From the NCBI RefSeq assembly GCF_015220045.1, contig NZ_JADBGB010000001.1:2420001-2484000 (forward strand): a DNA stretch of 64,000 bases, given 5' to 3'. Every line of letters starts with the position of its first letter. Position 1 is the stretch's first letter. Shown here one piece after another: positions 55,561-64,000 of the stretch. The DNA is from Marivivens aquimaris (GTDB lineage Bacteria; Pseudomonadota; Alphaproteobacteria; Rhodobacterales; Rhodobacteraceae). The notes under the pieces were generated by a model. That model saw only the letters and a list, made by a program, of their open reading frames with translations. It was not told the origin of the DNA and ran no database searches. Position numbers and translations under genes: made by a program.

Positions 55561-56085
55561 TTAATCGAGCTGCCTTTGCCGCGAACGCCACAGGTGAAAA
55601 CGCCCCGCTTCGTCAGAAGACATAGCACGCAGGGCCGCGTCGTAGTCGAGCCCCTTGAGAGCGGAGAGCACATCAACGATCTTTTCGGCGCCCTTCGCGC
55701 TGGCCGGAACCACTAGACGCTCCCCGTCAGTCTGCAGGAAAACCCAGAGCGCTTCGCCTTCGGGCGTGACCTGAATGTCCACCGTAGCAAGGGCGTCCAT
55801 CGCGATGGAGCCGCCGAAATGGCCGGACATCCATGTGATACGCCGTTCGTCGATTTCGACGATGCCAGGTCCCGAACCATTCGACTTGCTCGTGAGCCGC
55901 GCACGGCGGAGGCCCTCGACCAGCAGCCCGAGACCAGCCACCACGATCGCCACGCCAAGCCCCCGCATGATGCCGAAGCTGATCGTGATCCACCACACGC
56001 CGAACAGCACGATCGCGCAGCCGAACAATGCCTGTGCATATCGAGCGAGAAAGACGCGGACTTCGGGGCGCAGAAACTCAGACAA
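55561..56085 (-). CDS. Two-helix membrane protein of unknown function
   Basis: A 174-residue protein with two transmembrane helices (ALFGCAIVLFGVWWITISFGI and GLGVAIVVAGLGLLVEGL, about 19-58) and a soluble C-terminal part of about 105 residues. Its pattern IVEIDERRITWMSGHFGGSIAMDALATVDI suggests a small beta-rich domain. Family not recognised. Its start overlaps the end of the GNAT gene by 8 bases, so it belongs to the rsmE-GNAT transcript. Confidence 0.75.
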   Translation of the reverse strand: MSEFLRPEVRVFLARYAQALFGCAIVLFGVWWITISFGIMRGLGVAIVVAGLGLLVEGLRRARLTSKSNGSGPGIVEIDERRITWMSGHFGGSIAMDALATVDIQVTPEGEALWVFLQTDGERLVVPASAKGAEKIVDVLSALKGLDYDAALRAMSSDEAGRFHLWRSRQRQLD

Positions 56086-56896
56086 TTTGCGGCTCTTTCA
56101 TGATGAAGAGCGTGAAATCCCCGATACGCTCGAATCCGATGGCAATGTAAGCACGTGCTGCCGACTCATTGGCGGCAAACAGCGTTCCTTGGCGGACACC
56201 TTCGTTGCGGGCCCGCTCCATCAGAAGGGCCGTCACGCGCTTGGCATAGCCGCGACCACGATAGGCGTGCGGCGTGAACACACCGCCGACCTTCACGATA
56301 TCGGTCAGCCGTGCGTTGAGGTTCGCCATTGCAACGGGCGTTTCGCCGTCCATGAGCACGATGTAGTCGCGGCCCGAAAGCGCCTTGAGGTAGGTCTGCC
56401 GCCCCTCCGCCATCGCATCGACCGGATCGCGACCTAGGACCTCTTGCATGTAAAGCGGGAACCAGTCCGCGACTTCGCTCGGCGCTTCGCTGATGTGGAC
56501 CACGTGCGTGTCGCCATCGGGGATGACTACCTTGTCGAGGTCCAGAAGGAAGTGCGGCTCGTCGCGACTGACCAGCGTCGGTGCGTTCAGCCCGAGCGCG
56601 CCGATCAGCGGGCGGGCTTCATCGGTCGGGGCAAGAACGCCTTTGACCGTTTTACCGGCGAGCAGTTCGGGCTTCGGACCCGTCGGGCAACACGGCATCG
56701 CGTTACCTTCGTTCGACAGTGCGATGAGGTCGGTGATCTCACCGTTGGAACCCCGCACCAGATAGCAGTGCGTGCCATATGGCCCATCGGCACCGATCCC
56801 GTCATTGATCAGGTTCGCGAGCGGGAACATCGCACGGTGGGGCGCTTGGCTCAGGAACGCGACAATCTCCGGCACATCAGCTTCGGTCGCCTTCAT
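56078..56896 (-). CDS. GNAT-family N-acetyltransferase
   Basis: A 272-residue protein. The C-terminal half has the acetyl-CoA binding pattern VGGVFTPHAYRGRGYAKRV (the GRGYA loop) and ends with an AAxAYxxxGF motif (SAARAYIAIGFERIGDF). The N-terminal half, of about 130 residues, is less conserved and may be a degenerate second GNAT-like domain. Substrate unknown. The ATG at 56896 overlaps the rsmE stop as ATGA, so it is coupled to rsmE; a TTG two codons upstream is not needed. Confidence 0.85.
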   Translation of the reverse strand: MKATEADVPEIVAFLSQAPHRAMFPLANLINDGIGADGPYGTHCYLVRGSNGEITDLIALSNEGNAMPCCPTGPKPELLAGKTVKGVLAPTDEARPLIGALGLNAPTLVSRDEPHFLLDLDKVVIPDGDTHVVHISEAPSEVADWFPLYMQEVLGRDPVDAMAEGRQTYLKALSGRDYIVLMDGETPVAMANLNARLTDIVKVGGVFTPHAYRGRGYAKRVTALLMERARNEGVRQGTLFAANESAARAYIAIGFERIGDFTLFIMKEPQIV

Positions 56897-57615
56897 TCCC
56901 AATCACCAAGGTGCTGTTGCCAAACGGTCAGCGCTGCCACTGCAGCAGTATCGGCACGCAGGATACGCGGGCCGAGGCTGACGGAATGCGCATAGGGCTG
57001 ACGCTTCAGTCTTTCACGTTCAGCCTCGGAGAACCCGCCTTCCGGTCCGATGAGTATCGCCCAAGGACCACGCGGCACGTTGCCCAGCGCCTCCTTGGCA
57101 CCGACCAGCGTTTCGTCACAGAACATCAGCTGTCGGCTCGCATCCCAGTGATCGAGCACTTTGGGCAGCTTTTGCAACTCCATCACCTCGGGCACGAAAG
57201 TCCCGCCGCATTGTTCGGCGGCTTCCAAGGCGTGTGCTTGCAGTCGTTCCTGATTGATGCGGGCAGAATTGGTGAACTCGGTCTGAACGGGAATGATCTT
57301 TGCCGCGCCCATCTCTGCCGCTTTTTCGACGATGAAGTCGGTGCGGTCCTTCTTGATCGGCGCAAAATAGAACCACAGGTCCGGCGGCATTTGCAGCGGC
57401 TTGGTCTGCACTACGCAGCGCAGCTTGCCGTTCTTCTTGCCAGCCTCGACGACCTCGGCATCCCATTCGCCATCCTTGCCGTTGAACAGCGAAATCACCG
57501 TCCCGGCATCGAGGCGCATGACGCCGAAAAGGTAATGCGCCTGCTCTTTCGCAAGCGGAACATCCAGGCCCTCAGCCAGAGGGCAATCGACAAAGAGACG
57601 TACTTTCGAAGCCAT
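56893..57615 (-). CDS. rsmE: 16S rRNA m3U1498 methyltransferase
   Basis: SPOUT-class methyltransferase for U1498 of 16S rRNA, 240 residues. It has an N-terminal PUA-like domain (RLFVDCPL...EQAHYLFGVMRL) and the trefoil-knot SAM site with IGPEGGFSEAE and LGPRILRADTAA. The start at 57613-57615 (MASKVRLFVDC) fits the family. It is divergent from ubiA across 123 bases. Confidence 0.94.
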   Translation of the reverse strand: MASKVRLFVDCPLAEGLDVPLAKEQAHYLFGVMRLDAGTVISLFNGKDGEWDAEVVEAGKKNGKLRCVVQTKPLQMPPDLWFYFAPIKKDRTDFIVEKAAEMGAAKIIPVQTEFTNSARINQERLQAHALEAAEQCGGTFVPEVMELQKLPKVLDHWDASRQLMFCDETLVGAKEALGNVPRGPWAILIGPEGGFSEAERERLKRQPYAHSVSLGPRILRADTAAVAALTVWQQHLGDWE

Positions 57616-57738
57616 AGCTGGACAATATGTTTGCCCCTCCCCGATTGCCAGAGGCCAATGACAGCGCATTGACGATTTGCTCTTCACGGCGGGGTTGCTC
57701 TACATAGGACCGAATTTCGCAGTCACGGGGCAATCCAG

Positions 57739-58698
57739 ATGTCGGAACAGAGCCAATCGCCGCAAGGCACGGTCGCGGACGCGGTCAAGGGAAACTGGGT
57801 CGATACCATCGCTCCGGCGTGGAGCCGCCCTTACCTCCGCCTCTCCCGTGCCGACCGCCCGATCGGGACGTGGCTGCTGCTTTTGCCGTGCTGGTGGAGC
57901 CTGCTGCTCGCCATGCTCAGCACCGATACGGCGAGCTGGTACGACCTCTGGATCGCTGTTGGCTGCGCTGCCGGCGCGTTCCTGATGCGCGGCGCGGGCT
58001 GTACGTGGAATGACATCACCGACCGCAAGATCGACGCGCAGGTCGCACGGACCCGTTCGCGGCCGATCCCCTCGGGACAGGTCACAACGAAGCAGGCGGC
58101 GGCATGGATGGCGATCCAGTCGCTGGTGTCGCTCGGCATTCTGCTGACCTTCCCGCCCTTCGCCATCGCGCTCGGCGTCCTGTCGCTCGGCCCTGTCGCG
58201 ATCTATCCGTTCGCCAAGCGGTTCACTTGGTGGCCGCAGGTTTTCCTCGGCATCGCGTTCAACTGGGGCGCTCTCGTCGGATGGGCGGCGCATACGGGCA
58301 GCCTGAGCGCCGCGCCTGTGATCCTCTATTTCGCTGGCATCTGGTGGACGCTGTTCTACGACACCATCTATGCGCACCAAGACACCGAGGACGACGCGCT
58401 GATCGGCGTGAAGTCTACGGCACGTCTGTTCGGCGAACAGTCCGCACAATGGCTCCGCCGCTTCCTCGTTCTCACGGTGCTTTTCGCGATGGCCGCGACG
58501 ATCCTCGCCACGCTTGATCGGAACCCGCTTTCGCTGGTGATCGCGCTCTGCGGTGTGTGGGCACTGGGGTGGCACCTGATGTGGCAGCTCACGCGCTTCG
58601 ATCCCGAAGATAACGACCGTCTGCTCATGCTTTTCCGCTCAAATCGGAATGCGGGACTGATCCCTGTGCTGTTTTTCGCCTGCGCACTGCTCATTTGA
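57739..58698 (+). CDS. ubiA: 4-hydroxybenzoate polyprenyltransferase
   Basis: Integral membrane prenyltransferase that attaches the isoprenoid tail to 4-hydroxybenzoate in ubiquinone synthesis. The 319-residue protein has about eight helices, the first Asp-rich motif NDITDRKID with preceding GAGCTW, and the second DTIYAHQDTEDD. The extended N-terminus, with RPYLRLSRADRPIGTWLLLLP, is normal for this group. The ATG at 57739 is the first good start. Confidence 0.95.
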   Translation: MSEQSQSPQGTVADAVKGNWVDTIAPAWSRPYLRLSRADRPIGTWLLLLPCWWSLLLAMLSTDTASWYDLWIAVGCAAGAFLMRGAGCTWNDITDRKIDAQVARTRSRPIPSGQVTTKQAAAWMAIQSLVSLGILLTFPPFAIALGVLSLGPVAIYPFAKRFTWWPQVFLGIAFNWGALVGWAAHTGSLSAAPVILYFAGIWWTLFYDTIYAHQDTEDDALIGVKSTARLFGEQSAQWLRRFLVLTVLFAMAATILATLDRNPLSLVIALCGVWALGWHLMWQLTRFDPEDNDRLLMLFRSNRNAGLIPVLFFACALLI

Positions 58699-58756
58699 TT
58701 GAACTACCGCCTGTTGCGTCCTACACACCTTGCGGGACACTCAAGAACGGCAATTC

Positions 58757-60664
58757 ATGCGGCTTTCTTCTATTCTCATCCGCGTCGCAACCTTCGGTGC
58801 AGCGGCACTCGTCGCCTATGTAGGCTCGAGCACCTCTGTCAGTTTGCTTGAAAAACGATCCGGCATGGCGGTGCAGGAAGCGCTGATCGACGCGAACATG
58901 GCGTGGTCGCGCGTCATTGCGGACGGCCTCCAGATCGTCATCGAGGGCGAAGCGCCGACCGAAGTCGCACGCCTCCGCGCTGTGACCGTTGCGGGCGGGG
59001 TCGTCGATGCGAGCCGCGTGATCAACAACGCCAGCGTTAAAGACACCAGCCGCGCCGTAGCGCCTGACTTCGCGATCGAGATGCTCCGTAACGAAAGCGG
59101 TGTGTCCCTAATCGGCCTCATTCCGGCTGATACCGATCGTGAGAGCCTGACCGACGACCTGCAAGACATGGCCGAAGGCGATCCGGTGACCGACCTGCTG
59201 GAAACGGCGGATTACCCAGTTCCGTCCAGTTGGCGCGCGTCGATGCACTTTGGCGTCCGCGCGATGGATATCCTGCCCCGCTCGAAGATTTCGGTGTCGG
59301 CTGGTCTGGTCCAGATCACCGCTAGCTCTGACAGCCCCGAACAACGTGCCCAGCTGGAACGCCGGATTCGTGCGATGAAGCCCGAGGGCGTCGCGATGCA
59401 GTTGAACATCACAGCGCCGCGTCCCGTGGTCAGCCCGTTCATCACCCGCTTTATCCTCGACACCAACGGCGCCCGCTTTGAAGCGTGCACCGCTGACACC
59501 GCCGAAGCGCAAGACATGATCCTGCAAGCCGCAGCCAACGCCGGTTTCGAAGGCCGAAGCGGGTGTACGCTCGGCCTTGGTTCGCCCTCGCGCCAGTGGG
59601 GCAATGTGGTATCCCAGTCGATCGAGGCGATTGCGTCGCTCGGCGGCGGCACCCTGACGGTGAGCGATGCCGATGTGACCATCGAAGCGCTGATCGACAC
59701 CCCGCAGGACACCTTTGACGAAATCGTTGGCCGCCTCGAAAACCGCCTTCCCGAAGTGTTCGCGCTCAGCGCCACGCTGCCCGAGCCGGAAGTCGAATCC
59801 GAGACCGGTCCGCCGCAGTTCATTGCCGCGCTCACTGACGATGATGGTGTCACGCTCACCGGACGCCTGCCGAACGATCTGACCACGACGCTGGTGGAGA
59901 ACTTCGCACAAGCCCGCTTCCCCGGCAGTGAGGTCGAGATGGGCACACTGACCGACGAAAACCTGCCGACCGACTGGCAGGTCCGCATTCTGGCCGGCCT
60001 CGAAGCTCTCTCGCGCCTGAAAGAAGGTTCGCTGACCGTCGAGCCGGATAGCATTGTTGTGTCGGGCACCACCGGCAACGAAGAGGCATCCGCCGATATC
60101 TCCGGCCTTCTCGTGAACAAGCTCGGACCGGACGCGGATTTCAGCATCAATGTCGAATATCTGCCGGAGCTTGATCTGGTCGTCGCCGGCCCTTCGCCAG
60201 AGCAATGCGTCCGCCAGATCAATATCGTGACTGCGAATCGCAAGATTACTTTTGATCCGGGCTCGGCCACGCTAACCGCCGAAGCGGGCGCGACGATGAA
60301 CGATATCGCCGAGATTCTCAGCCAATGCATCGACCTCAGCATCGAGATCGCAGGCTACACCGACAGCCAAGGCCGCGAAGAAATGAACCTCGCGCTGTCG
60401 CAAGAGCGCGCCGAAGCCGTTCTGTCCGCTCTGCGCGCCCGCCGCGTGCCGACCTCTAGCTTCAATGCAATCGGTTACGGCGAGGCCGATCCGATTGCCG
60501 ACAATGGCACCGAAGAAGGCCGCGAAGCGAACCGCCGCATCGAATTCCGCCTCGTGACCGAAGAAGAGGCCGAGGCCGCCGAAGACGGTGAAGCCACAGC
60601 CGAAGACAGCGCGGACGAAACCGCCGAAGAAACACCAGCCGAGCCCGAAGCGGCTGCAGAATAA
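58757..60664 (+). CDS. OmpA-domain envelope protein with BON-like repeats
   Basis: A 635-residue protein. An N-terminal hydrophobic segment (SILIRVATFGAAALVAYVGS) is a signal or anchor. The middle contains several repeats of a VSLIGLIP / VTLTGRLP type alternating with SAGLVQITAS / TVEPDSIVVSG strands, resembling BON modules that bind membranes. The OmpA-like peptidoglycan-binding domain (about 510-610) includes EIAGYTDSQGREEMNLALSQ and NRRIEFRL. It ends in an acidic Glu/Ala-rich tail of about 35 residues. Probably links outer and inner envelope layers. The ATG at 58757 is preceded by GAACGGCAA; the downstream gene begins 12 bases after its stop. Confidence 0.88.
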   Translation: MRLSSILIRVATFGAAALVAYVGSSTSVSLLEKRSGMAVQEALIDANMAWSRVIADGLQIVIEGEAPTEVARLRAVTVAGGVVDASRVINNASVKDTSRAVAPDFAIEMLRNESGVSLIGLIPADTDRESLTDDLQDMAEGDPVTDLLETADYPVPSSWRASMHFGVRAMDILPRSKISVSAGLVQITASSDSPEQRAQLERRIRAMKPEGVAMQLNITAPRPVVSPFITRFILDTNGARFEACTADTAEAQDMILQAAANAGFEGRSGCTLGLGSPSRQWGNVVSQSIEAIASLGGGTLTVSDADVTIEALIDTPQDTFDEIVGRLENRLPEVFALSATLPEPEVESETGPPQFIAALTDDDGVTLTGRLPNDLTTTLVENFAQARFPGSEVEMGTLTDENLPTDWQVRILAGLEALSRLKEGSLTVEPDSIVVSGTTGNEEASADISGLLVNKLGPDADFSINVEYLPELDLVVAGPSPEQCVRQINIVTANRKITFDPGSATLTAEAGATMNDIAEILSQCIDLSIEIAGYTDSQGREEMNLALSQERAEAVLSALRARRVPTSSFNAIGYGEADPIADNGTEEGREANRRIEFRLVTEEEAEAAEDGEATAEDSADETAEETPAEPEAAAE

Positions 60665-60676
60665 AGGACGATCGCT

Positions 60677-60994
60677 GTGAACAGAACAGAACTCATTCTC
60701 GCAACCGCCATCATCCTTTTCGTGGCATTCGCTCTTGGCTGGTTCGCAAGCTGGCTGGTCAACCGCTTCACCCGCGTGACCCGTGCGGACATCGGCGAAC
60801 TCGACCGCATGGCGCAGGCCCTGCACGAAGCCGAAGAGACCCGCGATCAGGCGATCACCTACATGCAGCAGCGTGAAGCGGACATGACGAACCAATTGGC
60901 GCAGACCGAGGCAGAGCTTCGTGCGGCGATGGAAGGTCTTCGCGATGCACGTCAGGAAGCTGCGGAACTACGTCAGCGCCACGAACAGGACTGA
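60677..60994 (+). CDS. Membrane-anchored coiled-coil protein
   Basis: A 105-residue protein. An N-terminal helix (LILATAIILFVAFALGWFASWLV, about 6-28) is followed by a heptad-rich region rich in Ala, Glu, Gln and Arg that runs to the end. It starts with GTG (60677), preceded by AAAGGACG. It lies 12 bases after the OmpA/BON gene, so the two are probably made together; function unknown. It ends at 60994, touching the convergent Sua5-type gene. Confidence 0.8.
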   Translation: MNRTELILATAIILFVAFALGWFASWLVNRFTRVTRADIGELDRMAQALHEAEETRDQAITYMQQREADMTNQLAQTEAELRAAMEGLRDARQEAAELRQRHEQD

Positions 60995-61939
60995 TTAGCG
61001 CGGCGCAGCAGCGCGGCGCAGACGGTCGTTGATCGCTTGCCCTAGACCCCTTTCGGGAATGGGCGACACTGCGATGTTTTCAGCGTTCATCGCGTCCAGC
61101 TGATGCAGGCAGGCGAAGAGGTTCGCCGCGGCCTCAACAAGATCACCCGAGGGTGACAGGTTCAGGTCGGCGCCGGCAACGTCCCCGAACGCGAGCAGCG
61201 TTTCGCCGTCGCGTTTATCCGTTGCGTTGAGCCGCACAGCACCTTGCGGCGCGTAGTGTGACGCCAATTGTCCCGGCGCTACTATAGCTTCGCCCGCCAC
61301 GCCCAGCTTGCGGCCAAGGCAGTCCTCGATCACTTCAACAGGTGTTCCGCCAGCGCGGAGTAAAGTCGGCTCGCCCACGCATCCGATGATCGTTGATTCG
61401 ACGCCGACAGCGCAGGTGCCGCCGTCCACAACTGCTTCGATACGCCCCGAAAGTCCAGAAATCACATGTTGCGCAGATGTCGGACTGACGCGCCCCGACG
61501 GGTTCGCCGAAGGACCGGAGAGCGGCAGGCCACTTTCGCGCAGGACAGCTTGCGCGGCATCTCCATGAGGCACACGCACCGCCAAGGTCGACAGCCCCGC
61601 CGTTACCAGCTTGGAAATGCCTGCTTCGGCCTTTAGCGGCAGCACCAGCGTAATCGCGCCCGGCCAGAAGGCCGCCGCCAGACGCTCTGCATCCTCGTTG
61701 AATTCGACGTATTTCTTGGCCGCATCAACATCCGGCACATGGACGATCAATGGATTGAAAGACGGGCGCCCCTTTGCCTCGTAGATCCGCGCCACGGCGG
61801 TATCGTCGGTCGCATTGGCGAAAAGGCCGTAGACCGTCTCCGTCGGGAAAGACACCAGCCCGCCGTCCGCAAGGATACGGGCAGCTTCACTAATACCTTC
61901 GGAGTGTGGTGATAGGACGCGGGTATTGATCGAATTCAT
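60995..61939 (-). CDS. L-threonylcarbamoyladenylate synthase (Sua5-type)
   Basis: Makes threonylcarbamoyl-AMP for the t6A modification of tRNAs that read ANN codons. The 314-residue protein has the YrdC/Sua5 catalytic domain: FPTETVYGLFANA, KGRPSFNPLIVHV, and SANPSGRVSPTS. A C-terminal Sua5 domain (about 215-314) makes it the longer Sua5 form. The start at 61937-61939 (MNSINTRVL) fits the family. Confidence 0.93.
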   Translation of the reverse strand: MNSINTRVLSPHSEGISEAARILADGGLVSFPTETVYGLFANATDDTAVARIYEAKGRPSFNPLIVHVPDVDAAKKYVEFNEDAERLAAAFWPGAITLVLPLKAEAGISKLVTAGLSTLAVRVPHGDAAQAVLRESGLPLSGPSANPSGRVSPTSAQHVISGLSGRIEAVVDGGTCAVGVESTIIGCVGEPTLLRAGGTPVEVIEDCLGRKLGVAGEAIVAPGQLASHYAPQGAVRLNATDKRDGETLLAFGDVAGADLNLSPSGDLVEAAANLFACLHQLDAMNAENIAVSPIPERGLGQAINDRLRRAAAPR

Positions 61940-62048
61940 GACGTGGCGTTTCAGTTGCGAGGTCAGGGGGCTTGGATACCCTGTCGCGGCGTAAAGTGAA
62001 ATAGACGTGACGCTGCCCCGTGGCGTCACCCCATCAGGACCGTCCGTC

Positions 62049-63749
62049 ATGCCATACCGTAGCCCTGTCGCCGATTTCCGCTTCATCCTCGAAAACGTCG
62101 TGGACTACGCCAAGGTCAGCGAGACCGAAGCCTTTGCCGAAGCAACGAAGGACACGGTGGATGCGATTCTGGATGAGGCCGGAAAGCTCTGCGACAACGA
62201 GATCGCTCCGCTGAACCGGAACGGCGATCTGCACCCCGCCAAGCTGGAAAACGGCATCGTCCGCACGTCCCCCGGTTTCGCGCAGGGCTATCAGGCCATT
62301 GCCGAAGGCGGCTGGATCGGCATTTGTGCGTCCGAAGAAGAAGGCGGCATGGGTCTGCCCCTGACTATCGCGACCGCCGTCAACGACATGATGTCGGGCG
62401 CCTGCCTCGCGCTGCAGCTGAACCCACTGATGAGCCAAGGGCAGATCGAAGCGCTCGAAGCACACGCCAGCGAAGAGATCAAAGCGACCTATCTGCCGAA
62501 ACTGATTTCGGGCGAGTGGACCGGCACCATGAACCTGACCGAACCGCAGGCCGGTTCGGACGTCGGTGCGCTATCGACCAAGGCAGAGCCGAACGGCGAC
62601 GGCAGCTTCGCGATCACGGGCCAGAAAATCTACATCACTTGGGCCGACAACGACTTTGCAGAAAATATCTGCCACCTCGTCCTCGCCCGCCTCCCTGACG
62701 GGGTTCCGGGCACGAAAGGCATCAGCCTATTCATGGTCCCCAAGTTTATTCCGAACGAGGATGGCACGCTGGGCGAACGCAATTCGCTGCGCGTGGTGAG
62801 CCTTGAGCACAAGCTCGGCCTCCACGGATCGCCAACGGCTGTCATGAGCTACGAAGGCGCGACCGGCTGGCTCGTCGGGCCGGAGCATGGCGGTATGGCC
62901 GCGATGTTCACCATGATGAACAACGCCCGCCTCGGCGTCGGCACCCAAGGCATCGGCGCGGCGGAAGGTGCGTATCAAGCCGCCTATGCCTACGCGATGG
63001 AGCGCAAGCAGGGCCGCGTTGGCGGCACCGGCACGATCATCGAACATGCGGATGTACGCCGCATGTTGGCGACAATGAAGGCCGATATTTTTGTGGCCCG
63101 CTCGATTGCTCTGGCTTGCGGCGTTGCTATCGACATGGGCAACGCGACCGGCAGCGAGAAATGGAAAGCGCGCGCGGCGCTGCTCACCCCGATTGCCAAG
63201 GCGTTCGGCACTGATACCGGCATCGAAGTTGCCACCACGGGCATTCAGGTGCACGGCGGCATGGGCTTTATCGAAGAAACCGGCGCTGCGCAGTACCTCC
63301 GCGATGTGCGCGTGACCGCGATTTACGAAGGCACCAACGGCATTCAGGCGATGGACCTCGTGGGCCGCAAGATGATGGATGGCGGCGAGGCTGCGTTCCG
63401 ACTGCTCGACGAGATCGAAGCGGGCGCGGACGAGGCCAAGGCCAATATGCCGGAAATGGCCGAGGCTGTGTGGCAGTCCGCTGAGGACCTGCGCGAAACA
63501 ATCGAGTGGCTCGTAGCTCAGGATGTCGCCGACCGCTTTGCAGTAGCCGTGCCGTTCCTCAAAGGTTTTGCCCGCGTGCTGGGTGGCCACTACCACCTGA
63601 CCGCCGCACTGGCCGGAGACCACGCACGCAAGCGTCTCGCTTCGTTCTACATCAAACGGATGCTGCCCGAGCACGTCGGCCTATTTGCCCACGTCCGCGA
63701 AGGCGCTTCGGATCTGATGGCGATCACGCCTGACGAGCTGGCCGTTTGA
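62049..63749 (+). CDS. Acyl-CoA dehydrogenase, DmdC-like
   Basis: FAD-dependent dehydrogenase of 566 residues, longer than ordinary acyl-CoA dehydrogenases because of a C-terminal extension. The substrate region NLTEPQAGSDVGALSTKAE and the catalytic region YEGTNGIQAMDL are clear, with GMGFIEETGAAQYLRD. The length and N-terminal MPYRSPVADFRFIL resemble DmdC, which oxidises 3-methylmercaptopropionyl-CoA in DMSP breakdown, but the family has many other substrates. The start at 62049 is preferred over a GTG at 62007. Its stop overlaps the next start by one base (TGATG). Confidence 0.9.
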   Translation: MPYRSPVADFRFILENVVDYAKVSETEAFAEATKDTVDAILDEAGKLCDNEIAPLNRNGDLHPAKLENGIVRTSPGFAQGYQAIAEGGWIGICASEEEGGMGLPLTIATAVNDMMSGACLALQLNPLMSQGQIEALEAHASEEIKATYLPKLISGEWTGTMNLTEPQAGSDVGALSTKAEPNGDGSFAITGQKIYITWADNDFAENICHLVLARLPDGVPGTKGISLFMVPKFIPNEDGTLGERNSLRVVSLEHKLGLHGSPTAVMSYEGATGWLVGPEHGGMAAMFTMMNNARLGVGTQGIGAAEGAYQAAYAYAMERKQGRVGGTGTIIEHADVRRMLATMKADIFVARSIALACGVAIDMGNATGSEKWKARAALLTPIAKAFGTDTGIEVATTGIQVHGGMGFIEETGAAQYLRDVRVTAIYEGTNGIQAMDLVGRKMMDGGEAAFRLLDEIEAGADEAKANMPEMAEAVWQSAEDLRETIEWLVAQDVADRFAVAVPFLKGFARVLGGHYHLTAALAGDHARKRLASFYIKRMLPEHVGLFAHVREGASDLMAITPDELAV

Positions 63750-64000
63750 TGCGGGATCACGCTCCCATCCGTTACCCGCACGAAGTACCTCCCGCTCCGG
63801 GCGAATGCGTCGAAGTCGCCGAGGGCGTTCTGTGGTTCCGCATTCCGCTGCCGATGGCGCTGGACCATGTGAACGTCTACGCGCTGGATGACGGGGACGG
63901 GTGGACGGTGATCGACACCGGCCTCGATACGCGCAAAACGCGGGGCATTTGGGACTCGATCCTGAAGGGCCCGCTGGCCGGAAAGCCCGTGCACAGGCTC
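63749..64000 (+). CDS. MBL-fold metallo-hydrolase (N-terminal part, cut by window edge)
   Basis: The first 84 codons only. The sequence GVLWFRIPLPMALDHVNVYAL and then WTVIDTGLDTRKTRGIWDSIL match the first strands of the metallo-beta-lactamase fold, where the DTG loop precedes the metal-binding HxHxDH (outside the window). It starts at ATG 63749 in a TGATG overlap with the dehydrogenase, so it is translationally coupled. This pairing is common in Rhodobacteraceae. Substrate unknown. Confidence 0.85.
   Translation, partial: MRDHAPIRYPHEVPPAPGECVEVAEGVLWFRIPLPMALDHVNVYALDDGDGWTVIDTGLDTRKTRGIWDSILKGPLAGKPVHRL

Overview
This window is an ordinary stretch of core chromosome from an alphaproteobacterium, most probably a marine member of the Rhodobacteraceae (Roseobacter group). 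The call rests on the gene set and on protein details: an L-malyl-CoA/beta-methylmalyl-CoA lyase of the Rhodobacter Mcl1 type, a membrane-anchored cytochrome c of the CycM/c552 type, an alphaproteobacterial glutamate-cysteine ligase, a TIGR02302/DUF4175 protein, a DmdC-like acyl-CoA dehydrogenase next to an MBL-fold hydrolase, and GC-rich, tightly packed genes. I see no rRNA, tRNA, CRISPR array, insertion sequence, prophage or defence island. No gene-free stretch exceeds about 250 bases.

Layout. 1-3.3 kb: katG (C-terminus cut by the window edge) and hemF, both haem related. 3.3-10 kb: a small lipoprotein, then clpS-rsmC-like-SDR on the minus strand, a HAD hydrolase, and a secreted D,D-carboxypeptidase with a SPOR domain. 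8.4-14.1 kb: a yejABEF-type peptide ABC importer. 14.3-17.2 kb: cytochrome c, pheA, an SRPBCC protein and nudC. 17.5-20.1 kb: a three-gene NitT/TauT-type ABC importer of unknown substrate. 20.1-26.1 kb: pheST, rplT-rpmI, a small membrane protein and pyk. 26.3-31.5 kb: a DUF1244 protein, an RTX-repeat protein, a D-amino acid aminotransferase, two tandem GAF-like proteins, mcl1, and a secreted three-repeat protein. 31.6-36 kb: accA, ftsE-ftsX-plsC and a zinc-ribbon membrane protein. 36-42 kb: a minus-strand argH-lipoprotein-DUF2834-lysA-DUF4175 run, with tlpA divergent from argH. 42.3-48.6 kb: yqgE, an orphan DsbD N-domain protein and an RND efflux pair. 48.7-54.1 kb: udg-moaB, divergent from a pyrB-X-Y-pyrC-like-plsY operon. 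54.1-64 kb: gshA, a membrane protein, a GNAT protein, rsmE, ubiA, an OmpA/BON envelope protein with a coiled-coil partner, Sua5, a DmdC-like dehydrogenase and the start of an MBL hydrolase.

How the genes work together. Most is housekeeping: amino acid synthesis (argH, lysA, pheA), translation (pheST, rplT, rpmI), pyrimidines (pyrB), lipids (accA, plsC, plsY), envelope and division (ftsEX, dac, OmpA/BON), redox (katG, tlpA, gshA), respiration (cytochrome c, ubiA) and acetyl-CoA assimilation (mcl1). Neighbouring genes on one strand are often joined by 1-8 base overlaps.

I did not find a large novel system. The best leads are these. The PyrC-like protein in the pyrB operon has lost several metal ligands and its catalytic Asp, and it sits behind two uncharacterised membrane proteins. 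A secreted protein is built from three Cys/Asp-rich repeats. A 58-residue lipoprotein gene is wedged between argH and DUF2834. An SDR protein lacks its catalytic Lys. Two GAF-like proteins without output domains form an operon. Eight convergent gene pairs have touching or overlapping stop codons and no room for a terminator.
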